A stretch of 49,268 nt of DNA, from the NCBI GenBank assembly GCA_041581135.1, contig JBFGCM010000017.1, forward strand, positions 1-49,268. Direction: 5' to 3'. The translations under genes and the position numbers were made by a program. The notes under the pieces are model-generated. The model did no database searches. It was not told the DNA's origin and worked only from the letters and a program-made list of their open reading frames with translations. Below are positions 1-7,896 of the stretch, in pieces. The stretch comes from JBFGCM01 sp041581135. GTDB lineage: Bacteria > Actinomycetota > Acidimicrobiia > Spongiisociales > UBA5794. How positions within the stretch are numbered: position 1 is the stretch's first letter; each line of letters starts with the position of its first letter.

Positions 1-157
1 CGACGCCGTCGATGGCGGCCAGGCAGTGGGGGCAGTCGCCGGCACAGCAGAGCGCCCCCCCGCCCGTGGGATGCTCTCCGGCGCGCAGCATGGCCGTGAG
101 GACCGAATCACTCGGTCGGAACGACACCGGGACTCCGTCGACGGTGAACTCGCTCAT
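1..157 (-). CDS. 2Fe-2S ferredoxin-like protein, N-terminal part only
   Basis: Only the first 52 codons are in the window; the gene runs off the left edge. The start ATG (155-157) overlaps the TGA of the upstream methyltransferase as ATGA, so the two are probably translationally coupled. The protein opens with a short beta-hairpin-like stretch. It then has cysteines at about residues 37, 38, 42 and 45 (C-x4-C-x2-C spacing, motif GALCCAGDCPHC), followed by AAIDGV. This is the pattern of the Fer2_4 domain that delivers electrons in sarcosine-oxidase-alpha-like and related flavoprotein dehydrogenases. The fourth cysteine would lie outside the window. Role inferred: electron transfer in oxidative demethylation or dehydrogenation linked to the adjacent methyltransferases. 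Confidence 0.7.
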   Translation of the reverse strand, partial: MSEFTVDGVPVSFRPSDSVLTAMLRAGEHPTGGGALCCAGDCPHCLAAIDGV

Positions 158-1671
158 TGGAACTCCGCCGGGTCGATCTGGCGGCGCCGCCGCGCCATGT
201 AGTCCAGCAGCTCGGCGTCGACGGCGTCGTCGAGCCGTGGCTGCTCGTAGGCGTCGACCACTTGCCGCCACTTTGCGGCCGCCCGCTGGGCCGAATCGAG
301 CGACCCCGCCGCCGACCACTGCTCGTAGGAGTCGTAGTCGAACAGCTCGGCCCGATGAAAGGCGTCGCGGAACCGGCCCAAGGTGTGCGTCGTACCCAGG
401 TGGTGGCCACCCGGTGGTACCTCTTCCAAGATGGACTCCATGGCCCACTCGTCGTCGTCCCACGAGACGCCCCGCACGAGCCGGTGCATGACCCCACACA
501 ACTCGATGTCGAGCATGAACTTCTCGTAACTCGTCGTGAGACCGGCCTCGAGCCAGCCGGCGGCGTGGAGCACGAAGTGGGGCCGGTTCAACAGGGAGGG
601 GAGCATCGACATGACGGCCTCGTACCCGGCCTGCATGTCCGGCACCTTGGAGCTGGAGTAGCCACCGGCGGCCCGGAACGGAAGCTCGTAGCGGGCCGAC
701 AGCTGGCTGCACAGGGTCTGGGCGAGGAGGCTCTCGGCGGCGCCGAACACCGGGGCGCCACTCTGGAGATCCACGACGGCCAGAAACGGGCCGTAGATGC
801 ACGGAGTGCCGGGATTCACCATCTGGGCGAACGCGACGGCAGCGAGTGCCTCTGCGTTGGCCTGGGCGACCGTGCCCAGCAAGGCCGCCGGTCCCATCGC
901 GCCGGCGAGGATGAACGGTGTCATGACGAGCGCCTGGTTGTTGGTGGCGTAGGTCTTGAGCGTCCCCAGCATGCGGTCGTCCAGGCGCCGCGGGCTGGAG
1001 ATGTTGATCACAGCCAGCAGCACGTGTTTCGATGCCACGACATCAGGCCCGAACACGATCTTCGCCATCTCCACACTGTCGTGCGCAGTGAGACCGATGG
1101 GATAGTGGCCCATCATCGGCTTGTCGCCGTACTTGATGTGGGCGTACACGATGTCCAGGCCCCGCTCATGGAACGGGATGTCGTTCGGCACCACGATCTC
1201 GGTTCCCTGGTTGTGGAGGTATGGCGTCGACATGGTGATCTTGATGAAGTTGACGAGATCGTCATACGTCGCCGACCGCCGGCCTCCCTCCAGATCGGAG
1301 ACGAACGGGGGCCCGGCGACCGGGGCGAACACCATGTGGTCTCCCCCCACCGTGACGCTCCGTTCCGGGTTACGCGCCGTGTGCTCGAAGGAGGAGGGCG
1401 CCATCCCCACGTATGTCGCCACCAGCTCGCGGTCGAACCGTGCGATGGAATCCCCATCCACGGCGACACCGTGCTCGCGAAGGATCGCCACCGACTCGTC
1501 GTCGTAGAACGCGATCCCTGCCTCCTCCAGAATGCGCATGCTCATGTCGTGGATGAGGTCGACCTGTTCCGCCGTGGCGATGTCGAAGCTGGGCAGCGCC
1601 ACGCTGGGATGCACGATCGTGTCGACCACGGCGGCGTTCCGTTCGCGGTCTCGCCTCCCCCGCCGAGTCAT
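154..1671 (-). CDS. Trimethylamine:corrinoid methyltransferase (MttB) family protein, non-pyrrolysine
   Basis: About 505 residues, the usual length for the MttB/COG5598 family. Characterised members move a methyl group from a quaternary or tertiary amine to a corrinoid protein. Supporting features are the N-terminal helix with EQVDLIHDMSMRILEEAGI, the PVAGPPFVSDLEGGRR segment, and the barrel motifs ISSPRRLD and SSSKVPDMQAGYE. The frame is open throughout with no in-frame amber, so it is one of the many non-pyrrolysine homologues; those studied act on glycine betaine, proline betaine or carnitine-type substrates. The substrate here is unknown. I chose ATG 1671 because an MttB alignment should begin near it; the frame stays open upstream but looks non-coding there. 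It lies 80 nt after the enolase-family gene and is coupled to the 2Fe-2S gene. A second family member lies at 4065-5588. Confidence 0.88.
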   Translation of the reverse strand: MTRRGRRDRERNAAVVDTIVHPSVALPSFDIATAEQVDLIHDMSMRILEEAGIAFYDDESVAILREHGVAVDGDSIARFDRELVATYVGMAPSSFEHTARNPERSVTVGGDHMVFAPVAGPPFVSDLEGGRRSATYDDLVNFIKITMSTPYLHNQGTEIVVPNDIPFHERGLDIVYAHIKYGDKPMMGHYPIGLTAHDSVEMAKIVFGPDVVASKHVLLAVINISSPRRLDDRMLGTLKTYATNNQALVMTPFILAGAMGPAALLGTVAQANAEALAAVAFAQMVNPGTPCIYGPFLAVVDLQSGAPVFGAAESLLAQTLCSQLSARYELPFRAAGGYSSSKVPDMQAGYEAVMSMLPSLLNRPHFVLHAAGWLEAGLTTSYEKFMLDIELCGVMHRLVRGVSWDDDEWAMESILEEVPPGGHHLGTTHTLGRFRDAFHRAELFDYDSYEQWSAAGSLDSAQRAAAKWRQVVDAYEQPRLDDAVDAELLDYMARRRRQIDPAEFQ

Positions 1672-1751
1672 GCTTCGGTCACGCCTTCGTTCCGTCCGGC
1701 AGTCGCTTGCGCGCGCCATCCTGGCCCGCGCCGGGACGTTGCGCAATCGTC

Positions 1752-2876
1752 TCACCGATAGCCGGCCGTGTGAGTCACGGTGGCGGCGAGACGCTCCTCG
1801 TCCAGCTCGATATCCAGGCCCGGGGCGTCGGACAGGTGCAGCCAGCCGTCGCCGTCCGGCTCGAAGGTCTCGGTGAGCATGTAGTCGCGGCGAGCGGCCG
1901 TCCACTCGGGAGGATCCCACGGGTACTCGAGGTAGGGAGCGTCGGCGGCTCCGGCCGTCAGGTGGGTGTTGGCCACCAGGCCGATGCCACCGCCCCACGT
2001 GTGGGGTGTGAACGCGGCACCGGCGGCCTCGATGTCGGGGATCAGGGTGCGGAGACCTTCGATGCCGACCGTCAACACGGCGTCGGGTTGGTACACGTCG
2101 AGACAGCCGACCCGCAGCATCTCCCGGAACTCATGGATCTCCCGCGTGTACTCGCCGCCGGCGATGCGCACCGACGTGGCGTCGCGGAGCCGGCGCATGC
2201 CCTCGTAGTCGCCGCGGTGGAGCGGCTCCTCCATCCAGTAGACGTCGAGCGCTTCCAGCCGCCGGGCTACCTCCACCGCTTGTTCGACCGTCCACCAGTC
2301 GCTCACGTCCCACGGCATACGCCACGCCTGGTTGCAGTCCACCATCAACTCCAGCCGGTCGCCGACCCGGTCGCGCACCGTAGCCACCACGGCGAGATCG
2401 TCGGCGAGGTCGGGGCGGCCGAAGCGCAGCTTCAGCGCCGGGAAGCCGGAATCGAGTGCTTGCGCGGCGACATCGGCCATCTCGGACGCCGAGCGCAGCA
2501 CGCCGGTGGAGGCATACGCCCGCACCCGGTTGGAGCGCCCTCCCACCAGCTGCCACACGGGCCTGTCCTGGATGATGCCGGCGAGATCCCACAGGGCCGC
2601 TTCGAGCGGCCACATCCGGGAACCGAAGAACGAGATGTTGTCGACGATGCGATGCTGGCGGTCCAAGTCGAGGGGATCGGTGCCCAGGAACAGGTCCACG
2701 TAATCCTCGAGACCGTGCAAGGGCTCGCCAGAACCGACCCCGGTGCGGCCTTCGCTGTCGGTGACGCGGACGATGGTCGCCGGGAAGCGACGCCGAGGCG
2801 CCGGATCCCACGAAGCGGGAAAGGGTGGATCCAGCTCCAGCGCATGGTGGCTCACGTCGATGCGAATGATGGTCAT
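1752..2876 (-). CDS. Enolase-superfamily enzyme, mandelate racemase subgroup
   Basis: About 374 residues with the full catalytic set of the mandelate racemase/muconate lactonizing family. These are K149-x-R151 at the end of a barrel strand, metal ligands D180, E216 and E242, and a D265/H292 pair. The 26-, 23- and 27-residue spacings from E216 to H292 match mandelate racemase (E221, E247, D270, H297). The family abstracts the proton alpha to a carboxylate; most members of this subgroup dehydrate acid sugars, but epimerases of betaine-type acids exist elsewhere in the superfamily. The start ATG 2876 overlaps the TGA of the upstream alcohol dehydrogenase (ATGA), which I prefer over the codon 21 nt upstream. 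Context suggests a step in breakdown of a methylated or hydroxylated carboxylate. The substrate is not predictable. Confidence 0.88.
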   Translation of the reverse strand: MTIIRIDVSHHALELDPPFPASWDPAPRRRFPATIVRVTDSEGRTGVGSGEPLHGLEDYVDLFLGTDPLDLDRQHRIVDNISFFGSRMWPLEAALWDLAGIIQDRPVWQLVGGRSNRVRAYASTGVLRSASEMADVAAQALDSGFPALKLRFGRPDLADDLAVVATVRDRVGDRLELMVDCNQAWRMPWDVSDWWTVEQAVEVARRLEALDVYWMEEPLHRGDYEGMRRLRDATSVRIAGGEYTREIHEFREMLRVGCLDVYQPDAVLTVGIEGLRTLIPDIEAAGAAFTPHTWGGGIGLVANTHLTAGAADAPYLEYPWDPPEWTAARRDYMLTETFEPDGDGWLHLSDAPGLDIELDEERLAATVTHTAGYR

Positions 2877-3988
2877 CGGGCCAGCATCCGCTGCCATGTC
2901 GCCGCCGTCATCTCCGCCAGCTCGGGCAGATCGTCGAGCGACGCCACCCGCGCGTTGTTCTCACGCATCGGCCGGTTCTCCGCCGACGCCATCGCCGCAG
3001 CCAGCGCGGTGGCATCGATCTGCGCCGGCAGTGCCTCGGCGCCGGCGGCCGCAAAGCCGAGGCCGGTGACAAACTCCATGAGCCAGTCGGGCAGGTCGTG
3101 CGGGGTGGTCCCGAGCGCAGCCGCCACTGTCGCGTATCGCTCCGGTTCCGGCTCGGCGCTCCATGCCGCCGTCGCGAGCAGCCCCAGCGCCACGGCAAAC
3201 CCGTGCTGCACGCCGTGGACGGTGCCGAGGGCATGGCCGATGTTGTGCCCCAAGCCCGTGCTGAACGCGTCGATCGCCAACCCGGCGTGAGTTGCGCCGT
3301 GTTGCATCGCCGCCCGGCCGGCGAGGTCGCTCGGGTCAGCCACGACCGCAGGAAGTGCTTCCCGGATGAGTCGCAGCGCTGAGGTCGAGTGCTCGGTGTC
3401 GGTGGTGCGCGGCGTCGTGGCCGCTTCGATGGCGTGGACCAGGGCGTCCAGGCCGCACGCCATGGTGAGACGGTGGGGACAGCCGAGCGTCAGCTCAGGG
3501 TCGTGGTACGCGATGTCGGGCCGTAGCTCTGCGCCCCACGCCCACGACTTGTGACCGTGTTCGTCGGTCACCACCGCCGTCCGCGTCACCTCTGCGCCGG
3601 AGCCGGCGGTGGTCGGCACTGCAATCAGTGGGCTCCGCCTGTCGTGCGGGCGAGGGCCACCGACAATCGACGTCACGGACTCGTCGGTGGGAACGATGCA
3701 TGTCGCAAGCTTCGCCGTGTCCATCACCGAGCCACCACCGACGGCGATCACCGCATCGGGCCGGGCGGCCCTCATGACGGCGGCCGCCGCATCGACGGAG
3801 GACACCGTCGGCTCGCCGGGCGCCAGCATGATCTCGCCCACCGGGGTGCCCAGTGCCGCCGTCACTCGCTCAACGACGCCGGCGGCGGAGACGCCCGGGT
3901 CCGTGACCAGCAGGGTCGTGCCACCCGCCAGCTCGGCGGCCAGCTCAGCGGCGGTGGTGGTGCCGACCAGGCGAACAGAGGCGGGCAT
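2873..3988 (-). CDS. Iron-containing alcohol dehydrogenase family protein
   Basis: About 371 residues with the two-domain layout of Fe-ADH/maleylacetate reductase enzymes. The N-terminal half carries the NAD(P)-binding GGGSVMDTAK (about 84-93) and PTTAGSGAEVT motifs. The C-terminal helical half carries the metal ligands D181, H185, H248 and H262; the 63- and 14-residue spacings match FucO-type enzymes, so the metal site looks intact. It probably oxidises or reduces an alcohol/aldehyde or keto group using NAD(P). It is the first gene after a TAGCAT box placed 6 nt before ATG 3988, so it likely heads a transcript with the enolase, MttB and 2Fe-2S genes. Maleylacetate reductase is an alternative activity. 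Confidence 0.88.
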   Translation of the reverse strand: MPASVRLVGTTTAAELAAELAGGTTLLVTDPGVSAAGVVERVTAALGTPVGEIMLAPGEPTVSSVDAAAAVMRAARPDAVIAVGGGSVMDTAKLATCIVPTDESVTSIVGGPRPHDRRSPLIAVPTTAGSGAEVTRTAVVTDEHGHKSWAWGAELRPDIAYHDPELTLGCPHRLTMACGLDALVHAIEAATTPRTTDTEHSTSALRLIREALPAVVADPSDLAGRAAMQHGATHAGLAIDAFSTGLGHNIGHALGTVHGVQHGFAVALGLLATAAWSAEPEPERYATVAAALGTTPHDLPDWLMEFVTGLGFAAAGAEALPAQIDATALAAAMASAENRPMRENNARVASLDDLPELAEMTAATWQRMLAR

Positions 3989-3994
3989 CGGGCG

Positions 3995-4000
3995 ATGCTA
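3995..4000 (-). promoter_or_regulatory. Putative leaderless -10 box before the alcohol dehydrogenase
   Basis: TAGCAT on the minus strand ends 6 nt before ATG 3988. There is no Shine-Dalgarno sequence in between, which is the TAnnnT-N6-start layout of leaderless actinobacterial genes. No convincing -35 box is seen. Confidence 0.4.
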
Positions 4001-4064
4001 GGGGGTGTGCTCGTCGAGTGTGCTTCGGCCATCGATCATGCGGCGCGTAAGCACAACGGACGGG

Positions 4065-5588
4065 TCACGACTCCGGCAACGCGCCTCCCTCGGCGATCCG
4101 CCTCGCCACGAACTCGTCGACGGCCTCGCCCGCCGCCGCGTCGAGCGGCGGCGGCTCGAAGTCGGCCAGGATCTGCTTCCACACCCGATTGGCTCGTTGG
4201 GTCGCCGTCTGCGATCCGGCCTCGCTCCACTGCTCGAAGTTCTCCCGCCCGAACACCAACGGCTCATAGAACGCCGTCCGGTATCGCTCGAGCGTGTGCT
4301 CCGTGCCGAAGAAGTGCCCCCCGGGGCCGACATCAGCGATCGCATCGAGTGCGATCTCGGCGTCGTCGACCTCGAACGCACGGAACACCTCGGCGAACAT
4401 CTGCACCATCTCGACGTCGAGGATGAACTTCTCGAACGACGCCGCCAGACCCGACTCGACCCACCCGGCGGCGTGCACGATCATGTTGGCCCCGCCGAGC
4501 AGGGCCCCGAGCATGTTGAACATGGTCTCGTACCCGGATTGGGCATCGGCGATGTTGGACGTGCTCACCCCCGATGACCGCCACGGGAGTCCGACGCGCC
4601 GGGCCAACTGCCCGCTGGCGAGCGCTGCCTTCACGGCCTCGGGCGTCCCGAACGCCGGCGATCCCGAACGCATGTCGACATTGGACGTGAAGGCTCCGTA
4701 CAGCACCGGCGCTCCCGGCCGCACCGTCTGCGACAACGTGATCGCGGCCAGCGCCTCGGCATGCTGCAGGGTGAGCGCCCCGGCGAGGGACACCGGCGCC
4801 ATGGCACCCGACAGCGTGAACGGCGTGATCACGGCCACCTGGTTCGCCTCGGCGAAATCGATGATCCCCATGCACATCGGGATGTCGAGCTGGCGCGGGG
4901 AATTGGTGTTGATGACCGTCCAGCAACGTTGTGCCGAGGTGAACTCCTCGGGCCCGACACCGAGCCCCAGACGAATGAGCTCCAGGCAGTCGGCCACCTG
5001 ACCCCGGCCTCGGGCGTACACGAACGGCACCTTGTCGCTGAGGCGGAGCTGCGAGGCCGTCATGTGCAGATGCCGCCGCTCCAACGGCACGTCCTGGGGC
5101 TCCACCGACGGCGCCAGCGTGTGCATGACGTCGAAGTGCTGGGTCAGACGCATGAAGTCGTCGAAGTCCTGTGCCGTGCCGGCGCGTCGCCCCCGGTCGA
5201 GATCCGTCGCGTGGGGTGGCCCGGCAACCGGGACCATCACCACCCCATCGCCGCCCAGGTGGAGGGTGCGGCTCGGCTCGCGGGCATGCACTTCGAACTC
5301 GCCGGGCGCGGCGGCAAGGGCCGTCTCGACCAGATCAGCATCGAACCGCATGACCATGTCGTCGCCTTCTGAGGCGCCGGCACGTACCAGCACCTCGCGG
5401 GCCTCGGGCAGCAGCACCCGCATCCCGTCACGCGCCAGCAGGTCGAGGGCCGCACGGTGGATCTGCTCGACCTGCTCTTCAGACACCACTCGCAGAGGGG
5501 TGTACGGATTACGCAGCCGGCGGTAGTCGGCGCCGACCGGGGGCGGCACCGTGCGGCGCGAGCCACGCCTTCGTCGGGGTGATGACAT
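4065..5588 (-). CDS. Trimethylamine:corrinoid methyltransferase (MttB) family protein, second copy
   Basis: About 507 residues, a clear paralogue of the protein at 154-1671. Shared landmarks are VSEEQVEQIHRAALDLLARDG near the N-terminus, MVPVAGPPHATDLDRGRR, TNSPRQLD, STSNIADAQSGYE, and a C-terminal segment ending in an EQWSEAGS-like motif. There is no internal stop, so it is a non-pyrrolysine member. The Arg/Pro-rich first 20 residues precede the conserved fold and may be a loose N-terminal extension. The expected function is methyl transfer from an N-methylated substrate to a corrinoid protein; the corrinoid protein and its partner methyltransferase to tetrahydrofolate are not in the window. 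It lies 76 nt before the alcohol dehydrogenase on the same strand and is divergent from the TerB-like gene. Confidence 0.87.
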   Translation of the reverse strand: MSSPRRRRGSRRTVPPPVGADYRRLRNPYTPLRVVSEEQVEQIHRAALDLLARDGMRVLLPEAREVLVRAGASEGDDMVMRFDADLVETALAAAPGEFEVHAREPSRTLHLGGDGVVMVPVAGPPHATDLDRGRRAGTAQDFDDFMRLTQHFDVMHTLAPSVEPQDVPLERRHLHMTASQLRLSDKVPFVYARGRGQVADCLELIRLGLGVGPEEFTSAQRCWTVINTNSPRQLDIPMCMGIIDFAEANQVAVITPFTLSGAMAPVSLAGALTLQHAEALAAITLSQTVRPGAPVLYGAFTSNVDMRSGSPAFGTPEAVKAALASGQLARRVGLPWRSSGVSTSNIADAQSGYETMFNMLGALLGGANMIVHAAGWVESGLAASFEKFILDVEMVQMFAEVFRAFEVDDAEIALDAIADVGPGGHFFGTEHTLERYRTAFYEPLVFGRENFEQWSEAGSQTATQRANRVWKQILADFEPPPLDAAAGEAVDEFVARRIAEGGALPES

Positions 5589-5609
5589 CTTGGACCTTCG
5601 TGGCAGGCA

Positions 5610-5622
5610 GCGATGCTATCGC
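5610..5622. promoter_or_regulatory. Small palindrome in a divergent intergenic region
   Basis: GCGAT-GCT-ATCGC is a perfect 5-3-5 inverted repeat in the 87-nt gap between the second MttB gene and the TerB-like gene. It is placed where an operator for either could sit. It is short enough to be chance in GC-rich DNA. Confidence 0.25.
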
Positions 5623-5675
5623 TCGTCGCCCAACCACGCCCAGGCCCTACCATCTCGACGAAGAGGTACCGGACC

Positions 5676-6293
5676 ATGATCTTCATCGCTGGCGTCAAAG
5701 CCGTCTCCACCACCGTGGGCGAGGGCACCTTCCACTGCCCCGACGAGGGCGGGGACCGCACCTACCGGCTGCGCTCGGCGCGTCGATGGTTCACCCTCTT
5801 CTTCATCCCGATCATTCCGCTCCAATCGCTGGGTGAATACATCGAGTGCGCGAGCTGTTCGTCCACCTTCACCAGCGACGTGCTGGTGCAGCCGACGACG
5901 GCGCGCATCGAGGATGTCCTGACGACGGCGGTGCGTCACGCGGTCGTGAGCGTGATCAAGGCCGACGGCGAGGTGCACCCGCGGGAACACCGAGTCGCCA
6001 TCGACGTGGTACGAGAGTTCTCCGACGGAACCTACGGCGAGAGCGAGCTCCATCACGACCTCGCAACTCTGGACGACACGGGGCTGGAGCATCACCTCGT
6101 GGAGGTCGGCGGCATCCTCGACGGGTTGGGCAAGGAAGCGCTGCTGGCGGCGTGCGTGCGCCTCGCCGGAGCCGATGGGGCCGTCACCGCCGCCGAACTC
6201 GCCCTCGTGCACCGCGCCGGCCGGGCTCTGTCGATGTCACCCGCCCACATCAGAGGCGTTGTCGACACCGCCGTCGAACGCCTCAACTTGTAA
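5676..6293 (+). CDS. TerB-like domain protein with a degenerate zinc-ribbon N-terminus
   Basis: About 205 residues from ATG 5676. Residues 1-60 look like the small zinc-ribbon module common in Actinobacteria. A single cysteine in FHCPDEGG and an EC-ASC pair flank the hydrophobic segment RWFTLFFIPIIPLQ; the first metal-binding knuckle therefore has only one cysteine where two are usual. Residues 90-200 form an all-helical TerB fold with the typical acidic motifs IKADGEVHPREH and AGADGAVTAAEL, which in TerB proteins bind metal. The role is unknown; TerB domains are linked to membrane-associated stress complexes. An upstream in-frame codon would add about 21 residues that do not resemble the family. 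Confidence 0.75.
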   Translation: MIFIAGVKAVSTTVGEGTFHCPDEGGDRTYRLRSARRWFTLFFIPIIPLQSLGEYIECASCSSTFTSDVLVQPTTARIEDVLTTAVRHAVVSVIKADGEVHPREHRVAIDVVREFSDGTYGESELHHDLATLDDTGLEHHLVEVGGILDGLGKEALLAACVRLAGADGAVTAAELALVHRAGRALSMSPAHIRGVVDTAVERLNL

Positions 6294-6671
6294 CCGGTGG
6301 GCCCCGTGGGCCAGGCGCTCCCAGTCTTCGGCCGCCTGCGTCTCTTCCGCATCCCTTCGCGCTGATGGCGGCTCGACGACTTGGAGCATCTGGCGGAGCA
6401 CCTCGACGCGGTCGAACCCGGTCGCGTCGTCGGCGAGCACCTCTCGAAGCGAGACCCGGAACGAGGGAGTGGGCTCGTACCGATTGCCCACCATCCGGAT
6501 TCGACCGCCTCGGATCAAGCGGCGCAGACCCCCGAACAGCTCGTCGGCTGTCCACGCTGATCGCAGACCGGACCGGCCGACGGCCACCACCTCGGCGATG
6601 GTGGCAGGCTGGTGATCGGCCGCAGTCAGAACGGCCGTCAGCAGACGAACATCGGACACCGTGTAGTCCAT
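6237..6671 (-). CDS. Small hypothetical protein, possible winged-helix fold
   Basis: 144 residues with no family I recognise. The first 75 residues predict as helix-helix-helix followed by a beta wing (SGLRSAWTADELFGGLRRLIRGGRIRMVGNRYEP), which is consistent with a DNA-binding winged helix. The C-terminal half is acidic and helical. Its 3' end overlaps the convergent TerB-like gene by 57 nt. It is divergent from the PLP-enzyme gene at 6772 and could regulate it, but nothing in the sequence proves this. Codon use resembles that of the neighbours. Confidence 0.55.
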   Translation of the reverse strand: MDYTVSDVRLLTAVLTAADHQPATIAEVVAVGRSGLRSAWTADELFGGLRRLIRGGRIRMVGNRYEPTPSFRVSLREVLADDATGFDRVEVLRQMLQVVEPPSARRDAEETQAAEDWERLAHGAHRLQVEAFDGGVDNASDVGG

Positions 6672-6759
6672 GGCGCGATCATCGGCACGCGAGCGCCTTC
6701 CGTTGAGGTCTCCGTGACGTTTCTGGGTCCGTAGACAGATCGGGAGCGAACGGTCTGCC

Positions 6760-6765
6760 TAGCCT
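6760..6765 (+). promoter_or_regulatory. Putative leaderless -10 box before the PLP enzyme
   Basis: TAGCCT lies 6 nt before the GTG start at 6772, with no ribosome-binding site between them. This supports the GTG start. Confidence 0.4.
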
Positions 6766-6771
6766 GGCCGG

Positions 6772-7776
6772 GTGACCCAGCTACCGCCCCGCCTGCCCCT
6801 CGCACTCTTGCCTACCCCGCTGGAGCCGGCGCCTCGACTCACCGAAGCGTGGGGTGGCCCCACGATCTGGTTCAAACGGGATGATCTCACCGGCTTCGAG
6901 CTGTCGGGCAACAAGGTACGCAAGCTCGAGTTCCACCTGGCGGCTGCGCTCGAGGCCGGTGCCGCGATGATCATCACGTGCGGCGCGGCACAATCCAACC
7001 ACTGCCGCGCCACGGCACTGGCGGCGGCACGACTCGGCCTCCGCACCCGCTTGTACCTGCGCACCTCCACCGGAGCACCGCCCGAGACACTGGCAGGCAA
7101 CCATTTGCTCCACCGGCTCTCCGGTGCGGAGATCGTCTACATCGATCCCGAGGAGTACCGCAACCGAGACGAGCTGATGTCGGCTGCTGCGGCCCACCTC
7201 GCCGCGTCTCGGCGTCAGGCGTATGTGATCCCCGAGGGCGCCTCGGACGCCCTCGGGATGTGGGGGTTCGTGCTGGCGCTGCAAGAGCTGGCCGACCAGG
7301 CCGTGGCCATTGGGGGCCCCGTTGCCGCGGTCTGGCACGCGGCGTCGTCGGCGGGCACCACCGCCGGTTTGACGTGGGGCGTCGACCGTCTCAACCTCGA
7401 CCTCCCCATCGTCGCCTCCTCGGTCGGTGATCCGGCCGACGAGCTGCTCGCCCATGTCCGCCAGATCTGGACCGAAGCAGCGGCACGTTGGGGCGGCCGG
7501 ATCCCTGAAGCACCTTTGGAGGTCACCGACGCGTATGTCGGCGGCGGCTACGGAGTGGTGAGCGAGGCCGAGCTGGCCGTGCAAGTCGAGGCCACCGCGC
7601 TCACCGGCATGATCTTCGATCCCACCTACACCGGCAAGGCGCTCTACGCCCTCCACGAAGAGATCCGGCGCGGCCGCTTCGCCGCGGACGACCACGTGGT
7701 GTTCTGGCACACCGGGGGCGGCTTCGCGGCGTTCTCCCACGAGTTCGGCGCCGTGCTCGACCGTCAGGGCGTGTAG
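6772..7776 (+). CDS. D-cysteine desulfhydrase / ACC deaminase family PLP enzyme
   Basis: 334 residues of the fold-type II tryptophan-synthase-beta family. The motif SGNKVRKLEF contains K48, which aligns with the PLP lysine K51 of ACC deaminase. AQSNHCR (about 74-80) matches the SN pair that binds the substrate carboxylate. MIFDPTYTGKA and HTGGGFAA correspond to the C-terminal tyrosine and glycine-rich cofactor loops. D-cysteine desulfhydrase (pyruvate, H2S and ammonia from D-cysteine) is more likely than true ACC deaminase, because the GNKVRKLEF/AQSNH combination is typical of DcyD-like proteins; substrate assignment within the family is unreliable. The GTG start fits the TAGCCT box. Transcription ends convergently with ramB, 120 nt away. 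Confidence 0.85.
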   Translation: MTQLPPRLPLALLPTPLEPAPRLTEAWGGPTIWFKRDDLTGFELSGNKVRKLEFHLAAALEAGAAMIITCGAAQSNHCRATALAAARLGLRTRLYLRTSTGAPPETLAGNHLLHRLSGAEIVYIDPEEYRNRDELMSAAAAHLAASRRQAYVIPEGASDALGMWGFVLALQELADQAVAIGGPVAAVWHAASSAGTTAGLTWGVDRLNLDLPIVASSVGDPADELLAHVRQIWTEAAARWGGRIPEAPLEVTDAYVGGGYGVVSEAELAVQVEATALTGMIFDPTYTGKALYALHEEIRRGRFAADDHVVFWHTGGGFAAFSHEFGAVLDRQGV

Positions 7777-7896
7777 GCCCCGCGCTCCTGCGCCTCCAGG
7801 GACCTCAGGCGCGGGCACCGGCAAGCACGAGCGCGCCACAGACCAGGGCGAGAGGGGTCTCCCGGATGAAACGGCCGGTCGCGCCGATCGAGTTCC

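Noticed and set aside
157..1761. Long plus-strand open frame antisense to the first MttB gene
   Set aside because: It is a reading-frame shadow caused by high GC; the minus-strand product is a clear MttB-family protein and the plus-strand translation has no family pattern.
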